64,000 bases of DNA from Lachnospiraceae bacterium (GTDB taxonomy: Bacteria > Bacillota > Clostridia > Lachnospirales > Lachnospiraceae), in assembly GCA_021153325.1 (NCBI GenBank), contig JAGKTQ010000014.1:1-64000 (forward strand), given 5' to 3'. Positions 6,528 to 14,609 of the stretch are shown here, one piece after another. A program made the translations under genes and the position numbers. Numbering within the stretch: position 1 is the first letter of the stretch; each line of letters begins with the position of its first letter. The notes below the pieces were generated by a model. That model made no database searches and was not told the DNA's origin. It saw nothing but the letters and a program-made list of their open reading frames with translations.

Positions 6528-6695
6528 TTGATTGTCGAAGAAAAAGAAAAAGCATCATATAAATTGTTGGCGCAATTCATACGATGCTCATCCCATGGAT
6601 ATTTTATATCCCATAATTCACATACCTTTTTATATCATATCCATGGAAAAAATGCAACTACAAACAAGCATAAAATCCACGAAAAAATGTGGTAG
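6528..6695 (+). CDS. possible 55-residue His-rich ORF
   Basis: An uninterrupted 55-codon frame begins at TTG 6528, six bases after AGGAGGTG (6514-6521), in the short gap between the ImmA gene and the DUF4417 gene. It is His-rich and has no recognised domain. CCATGGATAT (6593-6602) and ATATCCATGG (6637-6646) form a 10-bp inverted repeat inside it. It may be a real small gene, or the ribosome site may be a relic of a lost gene. Confidence 0.4.
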   Translation: MIVEEKEKASYKLLAQFIRCSSHGYFISHNSHTFLYHIHGKNATTNKHKIHEKMW

Positions 6696-6707
6696 AAAGA
6701 GGTAAAC

Positions 6708-7355
6708 ATGTTAAAAACAGGCAAAGCGAAATATGACATTTTTCGCACGTATTACTGGCACAACGCCGAACTCGTTGGTAACTATAAAATGCCACAATTA
6801 GAAGCAACACAAGCCATTCCATTTAACGTAATCAGTTTTAATGAGCGCTCCGGAATTGCTCACCCAGAAGAACATTGGGTAGACTTTTTTATCGACGACC
6901 CATTATTCGAACCATTTTGGAATCATCCCGAAAAAAGTTTCTCCAATCTCAAAAAGTTTGCTGGAATTATCGCAACGGATTATTCTATGTATCCAGAATT
7001 ACTTCCTGCACAGCGTATTTGGAACTGTACACGCAATCGTGTACTTGCATATTATCTTCAACAGAATGGATTTAATGTAATTCCTGTTGCATCTTGGTGT
7101 CTGGAAGAAGACTTTGAATGGTGCTTTGATGGATTACCAACTAACAGTTCTATCGCAATTACTACTAATGGTTGTAAATCTAGTACATACGCTAAAAATA
7201 TTTTCTTTAAAGGCGTTGAAGAGTTAATTGCACAGAAGAATCCATCCACTTTAGTTGTTTGTGGTAGAGAAGTTCCTGAATTGAACGAAATGGCAAACGT
7301 AATGTATTATCCTAGCTTCTCTCAGAGATGGAAGGAGCGTGTTAAAAATGGGTAG
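6708..7355 (+). CDS. DUF4417-family protein
   Basis: This 215-residue protein resembles DUF4417: an N-terminal IPFNVISFNE box, a central GIIATDYSMYPELLPAQRIWN segment, and VIPVASWCLEEDFEWCFDGLP. The family is carried by phages and integrative elements and its function is unknown. GAAAGAGGTAA precedes ATG 6708. Its stop overlaps the start of the next gene by 8 nt, so the two are translated together. Confidence 0.75.
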   Translation: MLKTGKAKYDIFRTYYWHNAELVGNYKMPQLEATQAIPFNVISFNERSGIAHPEEHWVDFFIDDPLFEPFWNHPEKSFSNLKKFAGIIATDYSMYPELLPAQRIWNCTRNRVLAYYLQQNGFNVIPVASWCLEEDFEWCFDGLPTNSSIAITTNGCKSSTYAKNIFFKGVEELIAQKNPSTLVVCGREVPELNEMANVMYYPSFSQRWKERVKNG

Positions 7356-7725
7356 CAGAGGTTCATTTCTTGAAAGCGGAGGCTTTAGTACTCCGCACAA
7401 ATGGGATACCATCGATTATATTGATGGAATAAAGGTGTTAGTCCCTAAAGACGAAAAAGCAAGTATGAGTCTTCCTGAACGCTCTAACACACCCGGAACA
7501 TCGTATGTCATTTATAGAAAAGATGGCACCTTTGACCAGTTAAGAGTCTTCGGAGCAGACCGCATACCACAATTTGACATTGATTATGGTATGCATCAAG
7601 GAAAGAAATATCTTCATGTTCATTATTATGAAGATGGCGTTCGTAGTAGTAAACCAGTAGAATTGTATCCTTCCGATATTCTTTATCGAAAATACAAATC
7701 ACTTTTCAAGGAGGTAATCAAATGA
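7348..7725 (+). CDS. hypothetical phage-associated protein
   Basis: This 125-residue protein begins MGSRGSFLESGGF. It has a central dyad FDIDYGMHQGKKYLHVHYY and a C terminus YRKYKSLFKE. Similar sequences occur as small phage or ICE proteins following DUF4417 and as C-terminal parts of phage head-morphogenesis proteins; that statement is from memory. The start is ATG 7348, with GAAGGAG ten bases upstream. It overlaps the preceding gene by 8 nt and the next by 4 nt (ATGA), so the three genes form a tight operon. Function unknown. Confidence 0.6.
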   Translation: MGSRGSFLESGGFSTPHKWDTIDYIDGIKVLVPKDEKASMSLPERSNTPGTSYVIYRKDGTFDQLRVFGADRIPQFDIDYGMHQGKKYLHVHYYEDGVRSSKPVELYPSDILYRKYKSLFKEVIK

Positions 7726-8018
7726 CCGGTATAACCTTTGATGAACTAATTGATTATTTAATGAATAATCATGAGATTGAATTCACATATAACAGCAGCA
7801 TATATATTATTCAGCCAGAAGTATCTGATGATACTCATTGGCTTACAATATATACTGCTGATAAAGATACTGATAATCAGTGTATTGCAAAATTAGAAAC
7901 ACCATCTAATCTTACAGATGCTAATGATATCATATCTTCTCTTCTCTCCATTAACTGCTTTAATGGAAAGTCTTTTATGGAAATCGAAAAAGAAATCCAT
8001 ATATCCACAATTTACTAA
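7722..8018 (+). CDS. hypothetical small acidic protein
   Basis: This acidic 98-residue protein (for example VSDDTHWLTIYTADKDTDNQ) has no recognisable domain, signal peptide or membrane segment. It starts at ATG 7722, overlapping the previous stop, with AAGGAGG upstream. It is the last gene of the unit, closed by the terminator at 8023-8075. Position and size suggest it may be a partner or immunity protein of the preceding gene, but nothing in the sequence proves this. Confidence 0.6.
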   Translation: MTGITFDELIDYLMNNHEIEFTYNSSIYIIQPEVSDDTHWLTIYTADKDTDNQCIAKLETPSNLTDANDIISSLLSINCFNGKSFMEIEKEIHISTIY

Positions 8019-8022
8019 ACAC

Positions 8023-8075
8023 AAAGGGCAATCCCAAAGTAACTTCCTACTTCAGAATTGCCCTTTAGGTTTTTC
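8023..8075 (+). terminator. terminator of the DUF4417 operon
   Basis: AAAGGGCAAT (8023-8032) pairs perfectly with ATTGCCCTTT (8057-8066) and is followed by AGG and T5. Confidence 0.75.
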
Positions 8076-8173
8076 TTTGCCATGTCACAACCCAAACTCT
8101 AAAAAATATGTATTATACCAGTATTAAAAATCCACTTTCTCTCCGCTACAACCCTTGTATTTACTGGATTCTT

Positions 8174-8251
8174 TTAAAAAGGCTTATTCCTGCCGTGGCA
8201 GATGAATAATATTTTTATCATAATTTCAAATTTCCTTTCGTTTCTTGGCAT
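8174..8251 (-). other. 25-codon relic ORF
   Basis: A minus-strand frame from ATG 8251 (AAGGAAAG upstream) contains MIKILFICHG, then stops. The motif resembles the N terminus of low-molecular-weight protein tyrosine phosphatases, and similar short frames occur near recombinase genes in Lachnospiraceae (memory only). Probably a fragment left by recombination. The rest of 8076-8304 shows nothing recognisable. Confidence 0.3.
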
Positions 8252-8304
8252 ATCTTTCCTTGCAAAAGTGATAAAGTTGCGAGGCGTATTACTGGGAAAT
8301 AAAT

Positions 8305-8604
8305 TTATCCCTCCATCAATTTTCTACTCAAATCTCTTACCTGTCCAATTTGCTTTTCAAACATCACATCCCATAGTTCCAAACACTTTTCTGCTATTTT
8401 CTGCTCTGTTACTCTGGCAGAATTCGCAGTCTCATCATATAAAGCAATAATAAGTTTAGAAATATCACTTTCGATTCCCCACTGCCGCTCTAATTCTTCC
8501 CGAGGTGTACACAATACATTCTCACACAACGCAATTATTACTTCTGCATAAGATATCACTGAATACGCATTTTCTTCCAAATAGTGCACAAATGAATAGA
8601 CCAT
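8305..8604 (-). CDS. helical protein of unknown function, probably a C-terminal remnant
   Basis: This 99-residue, all-helical frame contains REELERQWGIESDISKLI and KCLELWDVMFEKQIGQVR. It looks like the end of a larger protein: it has no good ribosome site and an in-frame stop lies 9 nt upstream of ATG 8604. In another frame of the preceding 60 bases, EVTVNGDEYIEKNGL resembles the start of an unrelated gene, suggesting a junction at about 8575-8640. I do not recognise the full-length family. Confidence 0.4.
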   Translation of the reverse strand: MVYSFVHYLEENAYSVISYAEVIIALCENVLCTPREELERQWGIESDISKLIIALYDETANSARVTEQKIAEKCLELWDVMFEKQIGQVRDLSRKLMEG

Positions 8605-8640
8605 TCTTCTCTATGTATTCATCGCCATTAACAGTAACCT

Positions 8641-9723
8641 CTATACCCACTTGTTCATATCAATTTCTAATCCAGCTTCCCTCATATCTTTAGCCAATGA
8701 TATTTTCCATGCTCCTGCACTATCCATAGGTGTATACATAACGCCAGAAATATCACCAGGTGTTTCAACATCGCCTTTGACTAATGCAAATACCTTTTCA
8801 CGCCCTAATTTGCCAATCAAATAACCATGTTCATACACTACATTCTGTCTGGCTCTGTATCTTTCCTCCGTTACGCCTGCTTCTTTTGCACGACCCAAAT
8901 CACATTCGGTATAAAGCACAATGGCATAATCCACATCAGTACAACGTTCTAATTTCTCCATGATGGTATTTCCTAAATTAGGTTGCTCATGAAGTATAAT
9001 CGCTTCGTATCCAGCTTTTTCCAGTGTTCTTGCAGTTTCTTGCTTTGCTTCATTGTCATGACCATGTACAATAAATACTCTCTTACTAGATACATTCTCT
9101 GTTCTCATTGTTTGCATAGTTGTCTCACCATCCCCACTACTTTGAGTTGTTCTTTTCTTGGTCCCCGGAAACACACACATATATCCTTCTAAGCTCGCCT
9201 TCATATGAACCAGATTGTGAACTAACGAATCTTTATCTAAGAATTCATAGTTGAATCCATGCTTATCAAAATATGCATACATGCTATGTCCCCAGTTTGG
9301 CACATAAGAGCTGTATTTAGCATCGACAGTCATATGAACTCTCTTCATTTGACTTTCATCGTCACTATCAATAGCAACTTCTATTTTTTCAATATCATCG
9401 CGTATTGAATTTTCCTGGTTTTCTTTTCTTATCTGTGTTGGTGTCTTAAAGTTAGCCAAATCACTATAATCCGGTCTTCTCGCCATGCTACTATCTCCTA
9501 ATTCTACTTTCATGTTTTCTTCAAAAAACTCAAAAATTTCATCGGTTGCATAGATATGCCCACCATCTATTTTCAAATCAATGATATATCCCCCTATCTC
9601 TAATATATCAAGTGTAGATTTCAACCTGGCATATTCTCTTTTAGACAAAGAAATCACGTTTCCATTTCTTAATCCTTTTATTTCTCTGTATTCTGCAAAC
9701 ATGTTTTCTTCGTACTTAGTCAT
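8641..9723 (-). CDS. TIR-like predicted nucleotide-binding protein
   Basis: The protein has 360 residues. The C-terminal 150 match the TIR-like family PF10137: KRVFIVHGHDNEAKQE, then DYAIVLYTECDLG, ARQNVVYEHGYLIGKLGR and GVMYTPMD. Related domains are NADase effectors in CBASS and Pycsar defence. The N-terminal 200 residues (MTKYEENMFAEYREIKGLRN...) have no recognised domain and could sense the trigger. AAAGGTAGG precedes ATG 9723. It lies 19 nt downstream of the ATPase gene on the same strand, so they probably share a promoter. A role in abortive infection is inference; no cyclase is visible in the window. Confidence 0.75.
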   Translation of the reverse strand: MTKYEENMFAEYREIKGLRNGNVISLSKREYARLKSTLDILEIGGYIIDLKIDGGHIYATDEIFEFFEENMKVELGDSSMARRPDYSDLANFKTPTQIRKENQENSIRDDIEKIEVAIDSDDESQMKRVHMTVDAKYSSYVPNWGHSMYAYFDKHGFNYEFLDKDSLVHNLVHMKASLEGYMCVFPGTKKRTTQSSGDGETTMQTMRTENVSSKRVFIVHGHDNEAKQETARTLEKAGYEAIILHEQPNLGNTIMEKLERCTDVDYAIVLYTECDLGRAKEAGVTEERYRARQNVVYEHGYLIGKLGREKVFALVKGDVETPGDISGVMYTPMDSAGAWKISLAKDMREAGLEIDMNKWV

Positions 9724-9742
9724 ATGTTTCCTACCTTTATTA

Positions 9743-11140
9743 TCACTTCATTGAACGCAAAATATCCGCATAACTAACCAGCGTCACATTACCCATTTCC
9801 TCTGCTTTCTCCATACATCCTTTTGTAAAACCGGATTTTGAAAACAAATAGTAATGCACTTTTGTATAGTGGAACAATTTACTGCGCCCTATCAAAGTTT
9901 CTAGAATATCTAAATCTACTTTTTCATTTCTCCACTTACATTCTGCAAATAGAGCCGACTCACTATCTTGCTCACCCATAATATCTATTTCTGCTTGTGT
10001 CTTCTGTATTGGATCATTTCCCCACCAACGCCCCAAAGAGACAAATTCTATAGGCGCATTGCCCTCAAGAAGCTGTTTCCACAGATACTGCATACAGATT
10101 TCTTCAAACACTCTTCCCATATAATTTGACAACTGAGGTTCAATTCGTTTATACACCATGTCCGCAGCACCACGTGCAATAACGGAGTTGTTATCCAATA
10201 CAAAGCGATACCAAAAATAAAACATATTGTCTTCAATAGAATAAATAGACTTCTTAGATGCTTTTTCTCCATACGGAGTTTCCTTTTGGATAATACCGAG
10301 ATTTATTAAATTTTTGAGATAGTTAGAGCATACATTGGTATCCTCCCCTACCTTCGTCGAAATCTCTGACATACGTGAATGTCCGGTTGCAATTGCGGTA
10401 ATAATGGCAGTATAAATTGCAGGTTCGCGAACTTCCTGTTTCAAGAGATTCACCGGTTCTTCATAAAGGAATGACATTGGATTCAAATATGTGTTTTTAA
10501 TATTTTCCTCCACACTCAGCTTATCACTCATTTGAAGAAGATATTGCGGCGTTCCTCCTACAATACCATATATCAATGCTTTATCTTCATCCGACAAGTT
10601 ATTAAAATAACGGCAACTCTCCTCAAAATCAAACGGTAAAATCTTCATCTGTGCCGTTCTTCTTCCGTAAAGAGGAGCCTTATACGCGAGTACATGATCC
10701 TCCATGTACGACATGGAAGAACCACATAATATGAGCATTAATTTTGATGTGTCTTTATATTTATCAATCAACAACTGTAATGTAGATGCCAAACTCTTAG
10801 ATGAACGTGCCACATATGGATACTCGTCAATGGTAAGAATAATACGTTCATTTTCTGCCAGTTTAAACACATATTCTAAAGCAGCTTGAAACGATGCAAA
10901 AGAGGTTTCTGCCTGAATTCCACTGCTAAATTCAATAATACTCTTACTAAGGTTTTCAAGATTCTGTTTCTCATTACTCTCTACACCCATAAAGTAAATC
11001 GACTTCTTATCACCAATAAATTGATTAATAAGTGCGGTCTTTCCCACACGACGTCGTCCATATATTACTACAAATTCAAACTTTTCTGATTCGTATAGCT
11101 TATCTAATGCATTTAACTCTTTATCTCTACCTATGAACAT
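9743..11140 (-). CDS. archaeal-type ATPase with DUF234 C-terminal domain
   Basis: The protein has 465 residues. FVVIYGRRRVGKTALI is the Walker A of the ATPase_2 family (PF01637), and RIILTIDEYPYVA is the Walker B. A winged-helix region (SRMSEISTKVGEDTNVCSNYLKNL) follows at about residue 255. The C-terminal part matches DUF234, a PD-(D/E)XK-like domain (AEIDIMGEQD...ALFAECKWRNEKVD). GGAGG precedes ATG 11140, and a TTGACT-N17-TATAGT promoter lies at 11167-11195. These ATPases are scattered in accessory regions and their role is unclear; its position ahead of the TIR-like gene suggests a shared defence-related task. Confidence 0.8.
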   Translation of the reverse strand: MFIGRDKELNALDKLYESEKFEFVVIYGRRRVGKTALINQFIGDKKSIYFMGVESNEKQNLENLSKSIIEFSSGIQAETSFASFQAALEYVFKLAENERIILTIDEYPYVARSSKSLASTLQLLIDKYKDTSKLMLILCGSSMSYMEDHVLAYKAPLYGRRTAQMKILPFDFEESCRYFNNLSDEDKALIYGIVGGTPQYLLQMSDKLSVEENIKNTYLNPMSFLYEEPVNLLKQEVREPAIYTAIITAIATGHSRMSEISTKVGEDTNVCSNYLKNLINLGIIQKETPYGEKASKKSIYSIEDNMFYFWYRFVLDNNSVIARGAADMVYKRIEPQLSNYMGRVFEEICMQYLWKQLLEGNAPIEFVSLGRWWGNDPIQKTQAEIDIMGEQDSESALFAECKWRNEKVDLDILETLIGRSKLFHYTKVHYYLFSKSGFTKGCMEKAEEMGNVTLVSYADILRSMK

Positions 11141-11166
11141 TGTACTACCTCCATCTCTACACTTAT

Positions 11167-11195
11167 ACTATAATACTCAGCTCTTTTTTAGTCAA
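11167..11195 (-). promoter_or_regulatory. sigma-A promoter of the ATPase-TIR operon
   Basis: TTGACT (11195-11190), a 17-nt spacer and TATAGT (11172-11167) on the minus strand, about 27 nt upstream of the ATPase start. Confidence 0.65.
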
Positions 11196-11234
11196 GCACA
11201 AATGACCAAATCATAATTGACTAAAGTAAAAAGA

Positions 11235-11279
11235 AATAGCATCTCGGCAATAAAAATTATCTACTGCCAAAATGCTATT
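11235..11279 (-). terminator. hairpin terminator
   Basis: AATAGCAT (11235-11242) and ATGCTATT (11272-11279), with an inner GGCA/TGCC pair, are followed on the minus strand by TTTCTTTTT. It probably ends the remnant gene at 11395-11802. Otherwise 11280-11394 is AT-rich and empty. Confidence 0.5.
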
Positions 11280-11394
11280 CTAAATTAATTATACTCAAAG
11301 TTCTCCATATATTCTCTTTTTAAAACTTTTTGTTTATATTGCTTCTTATCGCTTATCCACTCTTTTAAATATAGTTTTCAAATAAATACATTGT

Positions 11395-11802
11395 TCAGTT
11401 CTCTCTGATTCCGTTTTGAATATACGCCTTCCCAATAAATACATACTTATCTATGTTATTTTCTTTCCCTATGTCAATCCTACACACTTTCATATATGTT
11501 AATTCAAACCACTCGGGAACAAAAAAATGTATATGTGGATACTCTGCTCTATACCATTCGATTTGCTTCTTTGCAAATTTTAAGAATCCCCTATCCTTAT
11601 GCAGTTTTTGAAGTTCCTTAGTTGTAAGTCCCCCCAGAATTTTTTCTCTTTCATTTCCCGCTGGGTATATTTCACCAGTCCATGCATTCAATCTATATCC
11701 AACTTCTTGTGCATGAGCATGTGGTATTGCCGAATGGTCGTCTGCATCTCCTAATTTAAATATCCAAATACAATTCTGCAATTTTTCACGGGGTGAAAAC
11801 AA
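11395..11802 (-). pseudogene. 5'-truncated hypothetical gene
   Basis: The frame is open for at least 135 codons and begins without any ATG; the first usable codon is TTG 11802, without a ribosome site. In-frame sequence continues upstream for about 12 codons (LSGFGPQ) to a stop near 11837. The product (DDHSAIPHAHAQEVGYRLNAW, HIHFFVPEWFE) has no domain I recognise. The missing N terminus coincides with the island boundary, so this is probably the surviving 3' end of a gene cut by recombination. Confidence 0.5.
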
Positions 11803-11842
11803 CTGTGGGCCAAAACCACTTAGCTTCCTAGTTTTTTTTTAG

Positions 11843-11983
11843 AGAAATCTTATAAAATCTTCTATTTCTATCAATTCCATGGTGGAAAGTAATGTAAATG
11901 ACATTACAGAAATGACGGATCAACTTAGTTCCATTAATAAGATGGTAGATGAAATGAATAATCTTCTGAAACTGGAAGCATAA
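11843..11983 (+). pseudogene. C-terminal fragment of a coiled-coil protein, probably a methyl-accepting chemotaxis receptor
   Basis: A 47-codon plus-strand frame encodes a heptad-patterned tail (VNDITEMTDQLSSINKMVDE...LLKLEA) and ends at 11983, followed by an intact terminator. No start, HAMP or signalling hairpin is present upstream; a stop at 11840 and the truncated minus-strand gene abut it. The simplest reading is a receptor whose body was removed when the island on the left was inserted or deleted. The receptor identity rests on the coiled-coil pattern only. Confidence 0.5.
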
Positions 11984-11990
11984 TCAAAAA

Positions 11991-12023
11991 AGTACGGTAG
12001 GATTAATCTACCGTACTTTTTTT
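11991..12023. terminator. terminator of the receptor remnant
   Basis: AGTACGGTAG (11991-12000) and CTACCGTACT (12008-12017) form a perfect 10-bp stem with T7 after and A6 before, so it works in both directions. Confidence 0.8.
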
Positions 12024-12047
12024 GCAATTTAAATTTCATTTCCCAAT

Positions 12048-12073
12048 AAAAATAGCACCCTCTCGGATGCTAT
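12048..12073 (-). terminator. terminator of the 53-residue ORF
   Basis: Minus-strand hairpin formed by ATAGCATCC and GGGTGCTAT around a GAGA loop (one wobble pair), followed by T5. Confidence 0.6.
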
Positions 12074-12231
12074 CTCTTTTGGTTTATAGGCGCGATGCCC
12101 TCTTTTCTCACATTGTGATCCTGATTTTGATTTTCAGGTTTTTGTTTTTCTGTAATAGAATTAAATTTATTAAGCGCGTTCTGCTCATTCAGCTGTTCCT
12201 GTTTTTTCCTGTTCAAATTTTGCTCACTCAT
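12070..12231 (-). CDS. small hydrophilic protein, 53 residues
   Basis: ATG 12231, preceded by AGGAG, opens a 53-codon frame rich in Asn, Gln, Glu and Lys (MSEQNLNRKKQEQLNEQNAL...VRKEGIAPINQKR). It is predicted soluble and probably disordered, with no Cys or membrane segment. A terminator begins at its stop. It sits 70 nt downstream of glf on the same strand. The proper ribosome site, start and terminator argue for a real gene; function unknown. Confidence 0.65.
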   Translation of the reverse strand: MSEQNLNRKKQEQLNEQNALNKFNSITEKQKPENQNQDHNVRKEGIAPINQKR

Positions 12232-12301
12232 ACCGCTCCTACTTTTACTTTTACTTGTTGCTTCTGTATGAGTATGTGCACAATCCCGCGAAATATTCTT
12301 T

Positions 12302-13432
12302 TTAAACAGAAGCTTCTAACTCTTCCTTACACATCTGCATTGCTGCTTCAATGACCTTGTCCATATCGTAATATTTGTACTGGCCAAGTCTTCCACCAAA
12401 CAATACATTCTTTTCTTTCTCTGCCAGCTTCTTGTATTCTGCAAACAAGCTGTCATTCTTTTCGTTATTAACCGGATAATAAGGCTCGTCACCTTTTTTC
12501 CATGTAGCTGGATATTCTCTTGTGATCACAGTATCCGGCTGCTTTCCAAAATTAAAATGCTTATGCTCGATAATACGTGTATATGGCACTTCTCTTTCTG
12601 TATAATTTACGACCGCATTTCCCTGATAGTTCTCTTCGCCTTTTATAAATTCTTCTTCAAATCGCAAGGAACGATATTCCAATTCACCAAGGCAATAATC
12701 AAAATATTCATCTATCATTCCGGTATATACTACTTTATCAAAGGTAATCTTTTTGTCCCCTGCTTCTTCATTTTCTGCCAGGAACTGTTTATATTCCGTG
12801 CCAAGCATAACCGGTGTACCCTGCAGCATATTTTCTACCATACTGGTATAGCCACCCTTCGGGATTCCCTGATACGGATCATTGAAATAATTGTTGTCAT
12901 AAGTAAAGCGAAGTGGCAGTCTCTTAATAATAAATGCTGGAAGCTCTTTACAGTCACGTCCCCACTGCTTCTCCGTATAACCTTTTACCAGCTTTTCGTA
13001 AACATCAGTTCCGACTAAAGAAAGTGCCTGCTCTTCCAAGTTCTTCGGCTCATCAATTCCCAAATCTGCGATCTGTTTTGCTATAATTTCTTTTGCCTCA
13101 GCAGGTTTTTTAATTCCCCACATTTTACTAAAAGTGTTCATATTGAACGGCATATTATAAAGTTCGTCCTTATAGCTCGCGATCGGACTGTTTATATAAT
13201 GATTAAATTCTGCAAATTGGTTAACATAATTCCATATTTCTCTATTGGATGTATGAAAAATATGCGCTCCGTATTTATGTACCTGAATCCCTGCTACATC
13301 TTCCGTGAAAATATTTCCTGCTGCATTTTCCCGTTTGTCAATAACAAGGCATGTCTTTCCGTTCTCTTTCATTTTGTTAGCAAATGTTGCACCGAATAAA
13401 CCGGCACCTACTACTAAATAATTATAGTGCAT
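12302..13432 (-). CDS. glf: UDP-galactopyranose mutase
   Basis: The protein has 376 residues, the normal length. The N terminus NYLVVGAGLFGATFAN is the FAD-binding GxGxxG, followed by VHKYGAHIFHTSNREIW, GYTEKQWGRDC and YYDMDKVI near the end; these are UGM hallmarks. The enzyme interconverts UDP-galactopyranose and UDP-galactofuranose in the cytoplasm, supplying Galf for surface glycans. GGGGAG precedes ATG 13432. A partly deleted galactofuranosyltransferase-like gene lies directly upstream on the same strand, a common pairing. Confidence 0.95.
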   Translation of the reverse strand: MHYNYLVVGAGLFGATFANKMKENGKTCLVIDKRENAAGNIFTEDVAGIQVHKYGAHIFHTSNREIWNYVNQFAEFNHYINSPIASYKDELYNMPFNMNTFSKMWGIKKPAEAKEIIAKQIADLGIDEPKNLEEQALSLVGTDVYEKLVKGYTEKQWGRDCKELPAFIIKRLPLRFTYDNNYFNDPYQGIPKGGYTSMVENMLQGTPVMLGTEYKQFLAENEEAGDKKITFDKVVYTGMIDEYFDYCLGELEYRSLRFEEEFIKGEENYQGNAVVNYTEREVPYTRIIEHKHFNFGKQPDTVITREYPATWKKGDEPYYPVNNEKNDSLFAEYKKLAEKEKNVLFGGRLGQYKYYDMDKVIEAAMQMCKEELEASV

Positions 13433-13534
13433 TGTGCTCCCCTTCTTCTAGTAAAATTATCGTACCCTTATATTATACCAATTATGTATAGTATAACCTC
13501 TAGAACTTAAAATAGCAAACAGCATTTTAGGTCG

Positions 13535-14488
13535 CTAAATGTACGTTTTTCTTAATTTTTTCGCCTGTTCCATAAAAAGCGGCTTTTGTGTATATAAAAA
13601 CGTTTGGTAACTGTAGTCCTTGTTAAAGACCTTAAAAACATCCTCTTCTGTCGCTAATATCCTTCCTTCTATATCTACAAAAATTTTCTGCAGGGAATAG
13701 TCTTTTATAGAGCAAATATTCCGGCATAATACAAAAGTCTTTTGTGGCTTGTCCTCGCAAACCTGTATGTGGGGATTTACCTTTAACATTTCTGCTTCCA
13801 ATTCTGCCGTATCCAATTCAGCATCCTGTACTTCTATTTTCACACTGGATACCCCTTTTAAAACTTCCTGCAATTTCGTAGCATTTTTATCCAATTCAAA
13901 GATTCTGTTTTCTCCCGCTTTTCCTTTCACTCCGTGAATCGCATCGTCATAAGCATACATTACTGTTTTTGAACGATTCATCTCCCCTTTATAAAAACCG
14001 TCAAAAAGAATTTCAAACATTCCTTCCAAAAAGCTTTCACACATTTTTTCCAGCTTTTCTTCCGGTGTATACTTTATAAAGAACTGAATCCAGTTTCGCC
14101 ATGCATAATAGGTTGGAAATGTATTTACTACCTCTTTCTTGGCTTCCTCCATAAAGGCATAAAGCTCTCCAATAGCATTCTCGTCCACCAGCACATCATT
14201 GTCCAGACACCACACATAGGCATAGTTCCTTTCCACCGCATAACGGATTCCCGTATTAAAGCCACCAGAACCGCCCAAGTTTTCATCATTTTCAAGTAAT
14301 GTGACCTGCCCCTCATACTTTTCTTTAATACATTTCACAGAATCATCTGTGGATGCATTGTCTACTACAATGACGTCAAAGTCCTTCGATACAGACTCTA
14401 AAACGCTTTGAATGCAGTCGGTAACATATTTGCTCTTATTGTAATTGCAGATCACAGCTGCAATTGGCTTCGTTTGCTTTTGCTCCAT
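13535..14488 (-). CDS. GT2 galactofuranosyltransferase-like protein with internal deletion
   Basis: The protein has 317 residues. The first 110 are a GT2 nucleotide-binding half (AVICNYNKSKYV, VIVVDNASTDDS, NLGGSGGFNTGI) ending at the LDNDVL metal site. The sequence then passes directly to YYAWRNWIQFFIKYT and a C-terminal tail typical of the distal part of Galf/rhamnosyl transferases. The acceptor-binding section with its W..C and DDxE-type residues is absent, so it is probably inactive or a relic. Neighbouring glf suggests that the ancestor transferred Galf. The reading frame is intact, consistent with an in-frame deletion. Confidence 0.65.
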   Translation of the reverse strand: MEQKQTKPIAAVICNYNKSKYVTDCIQSVLESVSKDFDVIVVDNASTDDSVKCIKEKYEGQVTLLENDENLGGSGGFNTGIRYAVERNYAYVWCLDNDVLVDENAIGELYAFMEEAKKEVVNTFPTYYAWRNWIQFFIKYTPEEKLEKMCESFLEGMFEILFDGFYKGEMNRSKTVMYAYDDAIHGVKGKAGENRIFELDKNATKLQEVLKGVSSVKIEVQDAELDTAELEAEMLKVNPHIQVCEDKPQKTFVLCRNICSIKDYSLQKIFVDIEGRILATEEDVFKVFNKDYSYQTFLYTQKPLFMEQAKKLRKTYI

Positions 14489-14609
14489 ACTTTACTTTCC
14501 TTCTTCTGTTCGTTTCAACACACTACATCAACATTTATAAAAAATGTCTTATCGTTTATGTATATTCTATATAAATCCAAGGAATAAAACAAGTCCTCCA
14601 CATCAGGAA

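Noticed and set aside
8174..8251. Low-molecular-weight protein tyrosine phosphatase
   Set aside because: Only the first ten residues fit; the frame stops before the catalytic P-loop is complete.
12022..12354. 110-codon plus-strand frame
   Set aside because: Antisense to the 53-residue ORF and the glf end; low-complexity hydrophobic content and no ribosome site.
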